Source: Flavobacteriales bacterium
GTDB taxonomy: Bacteria; Bacteroidota; Bacteroidia; Flavobacteriales_D; Crocinitomicaceae
Length of the DNA: 15,646 nt
Reading direction: 5' to 3'
NCBI GenBank assembly: GCA_947458985.1
Contig: CANHBA010000032.1
Location: 1-15,646, forward strand
Below the pieces are notes generated by a model, which saw only the letters and a list, made by a program, of their open reading frames with translations, ran no database searches and was not told the DNA's origin. This document shows positions 14,346 through 15,646 of the stretch, piece after piece; the stretch's first letter is position 1; every line of letters starts with the position of its first letter. Position numbers and translations under genes: made by a program.

Positions 14346-15617
14346 TTAGTTGCGCAGGATTTGTAAACTACTGAGGTTCTTTTGAAAGGCTTCTATCAAA
14401 AGCGTGCCTTTCAGGTGATAACCTGTTCCTGTAAAATGTACGTAATCGGCCTGCATAAGGCCTTCTAATTTCCAAGTTTTTGATGAGCCGAGTTCACCCA
14501 TAATGCCATAGAAGTCCCAAACTGCCATTTGGTATTGCGCGGCCAACTGATAAATGACTTCGCGTTGCCTTTCCGTATTCCGATTCGGATATTTGCGCAT
14601 GTAGTAGTCGTCGTTGGGGACGGTCAGTAGAATGGCGCATTTCGGATTGCTTTGCAATACTTGCTGGATCATTTTCTCCAAATTGCGCTTGTAAACCAAA
14701 GGGTCAAAAGCATCATAGCTGCAATGCGCGTCATTGGTGCCTACCGAAAAAATGAATAAGTCGGGTTTGCGGAGTTGGAGGTCGCGGCTAAAATTGGTAT
14801 TGGCCAAGTACGTGGGCAAACTAGCCCCGTTGATACCAATAGCGGTATAGGTAATGCCTGGGAGGTCGTTGAGAAATTCAAAACCAAAAAGTTCTAAGGA
14901 AAAAGACGTTGTGCAATTTTTGACAAAAAGCAGGTCTAAGGAATCGAGGTGATCTGAGAAGCGAATTTCTGTGTAACCCAGCGCGTCGTAATGCGCAACA
15001 TCGGTCACCAATAATTCTTGGTCGCCAAAATTGAGGTCATAGGGGAATTCACCCGTGTTGTGATAAATCCGCAAGCGGTCAAAAGGCGGCTTTACGAGGG
15101 TGCGCAAATGCTTGAAATTAACTACAATGAGTGAATCGGAGCATGTAATTGCAGCTCCGCTCAGGCCGTAGTCGAAATCTTCTGGGCGCTGCGTAACACT
15201 TCTGTAGCCTTTCCAGGTGTTGGGTGAAGAAAAATCGTAGTTGGTCGGGTTATTGGTGTGAGCCAAGTTGTAAGGAAAAACCAAACCGCGCTCACCGCTC
15301 AGGCCCGGCCAATTGGACTGCAAAAAAGTCCGAAAATCATGGGTATAGATATCTGCTTGCAAATGGGAGCCTCCAATATGATAAAAATTGAGCTTGCCTT
15401 GCCCCGTTAGTATCATGCTGCTCAATTCTTCATTGAGGTGCATCCAGTTGGGGCTTTGCGCACCAAAAAACTGAAATTGATTGCATTGTACCTCAATAAA
15501 AGGATATTTTCTAGCAATTTCTTGTTCTGTCGGGCTCAGGGAATCGTTGTTACAGAGCGGGAGATATTGTCCAAAAGCAAATAAGGGTAGGCAACACAGC
15601 AGCAGCAGGCGCATCAT
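14346..15617 (-). CDS. secreted SGNH/GDSL-type hydrolase or O-acetyl transferase/esterase, Ape1-like layout
   Basis: 423 residues from the ATG at 15617, with a signal peptide (MMRLLLLCCLPLFAFGQ). SGNH block I is FYHIGGSHLQAD with nucleophile Ser84. A long insert (~100-255) rich in beta strands follows. Then come GINGAS (~261-266, probable block II Gly), the block III SVGTNDAH (Asn295) and block V DYVHFTGTG with Asp391 and His394. The complete Ser-Asp-His set suggests activity. The split between block I and the rest by a beta-rich insert recalls peptidoglycan O-acetylesterase Ape1, which carries a carbohydrate-binding module there. Esterase or transferase cannot be decided from sequence. A TTG at 15644 would extend the frame, but the ATG begins the signal peptide. 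GGGAGG lies ~9-14 bases upstream, an unusually good Shine-Dalgarno-like stretch for this phylum. It pairs with the MBOAT gene 3 bases downstream. Confidence 0.88.
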   Translation of the reverse strand: MMRLLLLCCLPLFAFGQYLPLCNNDSLSPTEQEIARKYPFIEVQCNQFQFFGAQSPNWMHLNEELSSMILTGQGKLNFYHIGGSHLQADIYTHDFRTFLQSNWPGLSGERGLVFPYNLAHTNNPTNYDFSSPNTWKGYRSVTQRPEDFDYGLSGAAITCSDSLIVVNFKHLRTLVKPPFDRLRIYHNTGEFPYDLNFGDQELLVTDVAHYDALGYTEIRFSDHLDSLDLLFVKNCTTSFSLELFGFEFLNDLPGITYTAIGINGASLPTYLANTNFSRDLQLRKPDLFIFSVGTNDAHCSYDAFDPLVYKRNLEKMIQQVLQSNPKCAILLTVPNDDYYMRKYPNRNTERQREVIYQLAAQYQMAVWDFYGIMGELGSSKTWKLEGLMQADYVHFTGTGYHLKGTLLIEAFQKNLSSLQILRN

Positions 15618-15646
15618 TCTTGGCCTCCCTTCTTGGCTTGCCAATC
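15614..15646 (-). CDS. possible 3' end of an upstream gene (10 codons, truncated by window edge)
   Basis: Reading the minus strand from the right edge, one frame gives DWQAKKGGQE followed by a TGA that overlaps the SGNH ATG in ATGATG (an ATGA-type overlap). This arrangement is what an upstream co-transcribed gene would look like, and ATGA overlaps recur elsewhere in this window. Ten codons are too few to prove it or name a product. Confidence 0.25.
   Translation of the reverse strand, partial: DWQAKKGGQE

Overview
The window comes from a member of the phylum Bacteroidota. Two proteins end in a type IX secretion (T9SS) type A sorting domain, the ABC ATPase is closely GldA-like (gliding motility), and the best promoter candidate matches the Bacteroidota TAnnTTTG/TTG form. 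Start codons mostly lack Shine-Dalgarno sequences, and I cannot place the organism below phylum. No rRNA, tRNA, CRISPR array, insertion sequence or phage gene was found. Coding density is very high; the largest gaps are about 85 bases.

Layout. (1) 1-560, plus strand: the 3' end of a large T9SS-exported adhesin-like protein. It converges with (2) a tight minus-strand run, read from about 9193 down to 562: leucine-rich-repeat protein, membrane-anchored GH25 lysozyme, unknown membrane protein, RNase P protein (rnpA), S41 C-terminal processing protease, O-antigen ligase/polymerase-like protein, gldA-like ABC ATPase, tyrosyl-tRNA synthetase (tyrS) and a DUF3108 protein. Gaps run from short overlaps to 41 bases, so this is probably one or a few long operons mixing housekeeping (rnpA, tyrS) with envelope functions. 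(3) 9280-10605, plus strand: a two-domain T9SS cargo protein read divergently from the LRR gene, with a plausible promoter in the shared 86-base gap. (4) Minus strand: queA and ribF overlap by one base, behind a good candidate promoter. (5) Minus strand at the right end: a secreted SGNH hydrolase and an MBOAT acyltransferase, 3 bases apart, probably an O-acetylation module for a cell-surface polymer; the end of one more gene may touch the right edge.

Functionally this is a core-genome envelope neighbourhood: cell-wall hydrolysis (GH25), periplasmic proteolysis (S41), glycan assembly (O-antigen ligase-like), glycan O-acylation (MBOAT plus SGNH), gliding/T9SS functions (GldA-like, two cargo proteins), and tRNA/flavin housekeeping (tyrS, rnpA, queA, ribF). 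I see no clearly new defence or mobile system. The most interesting points are the SGNH/MBOAT pair, whose SGNH protein has a domain layout recalling peptidoglycan O-acetylesterase Ape1, and the rnpA start, which overlaps the gene upstream.
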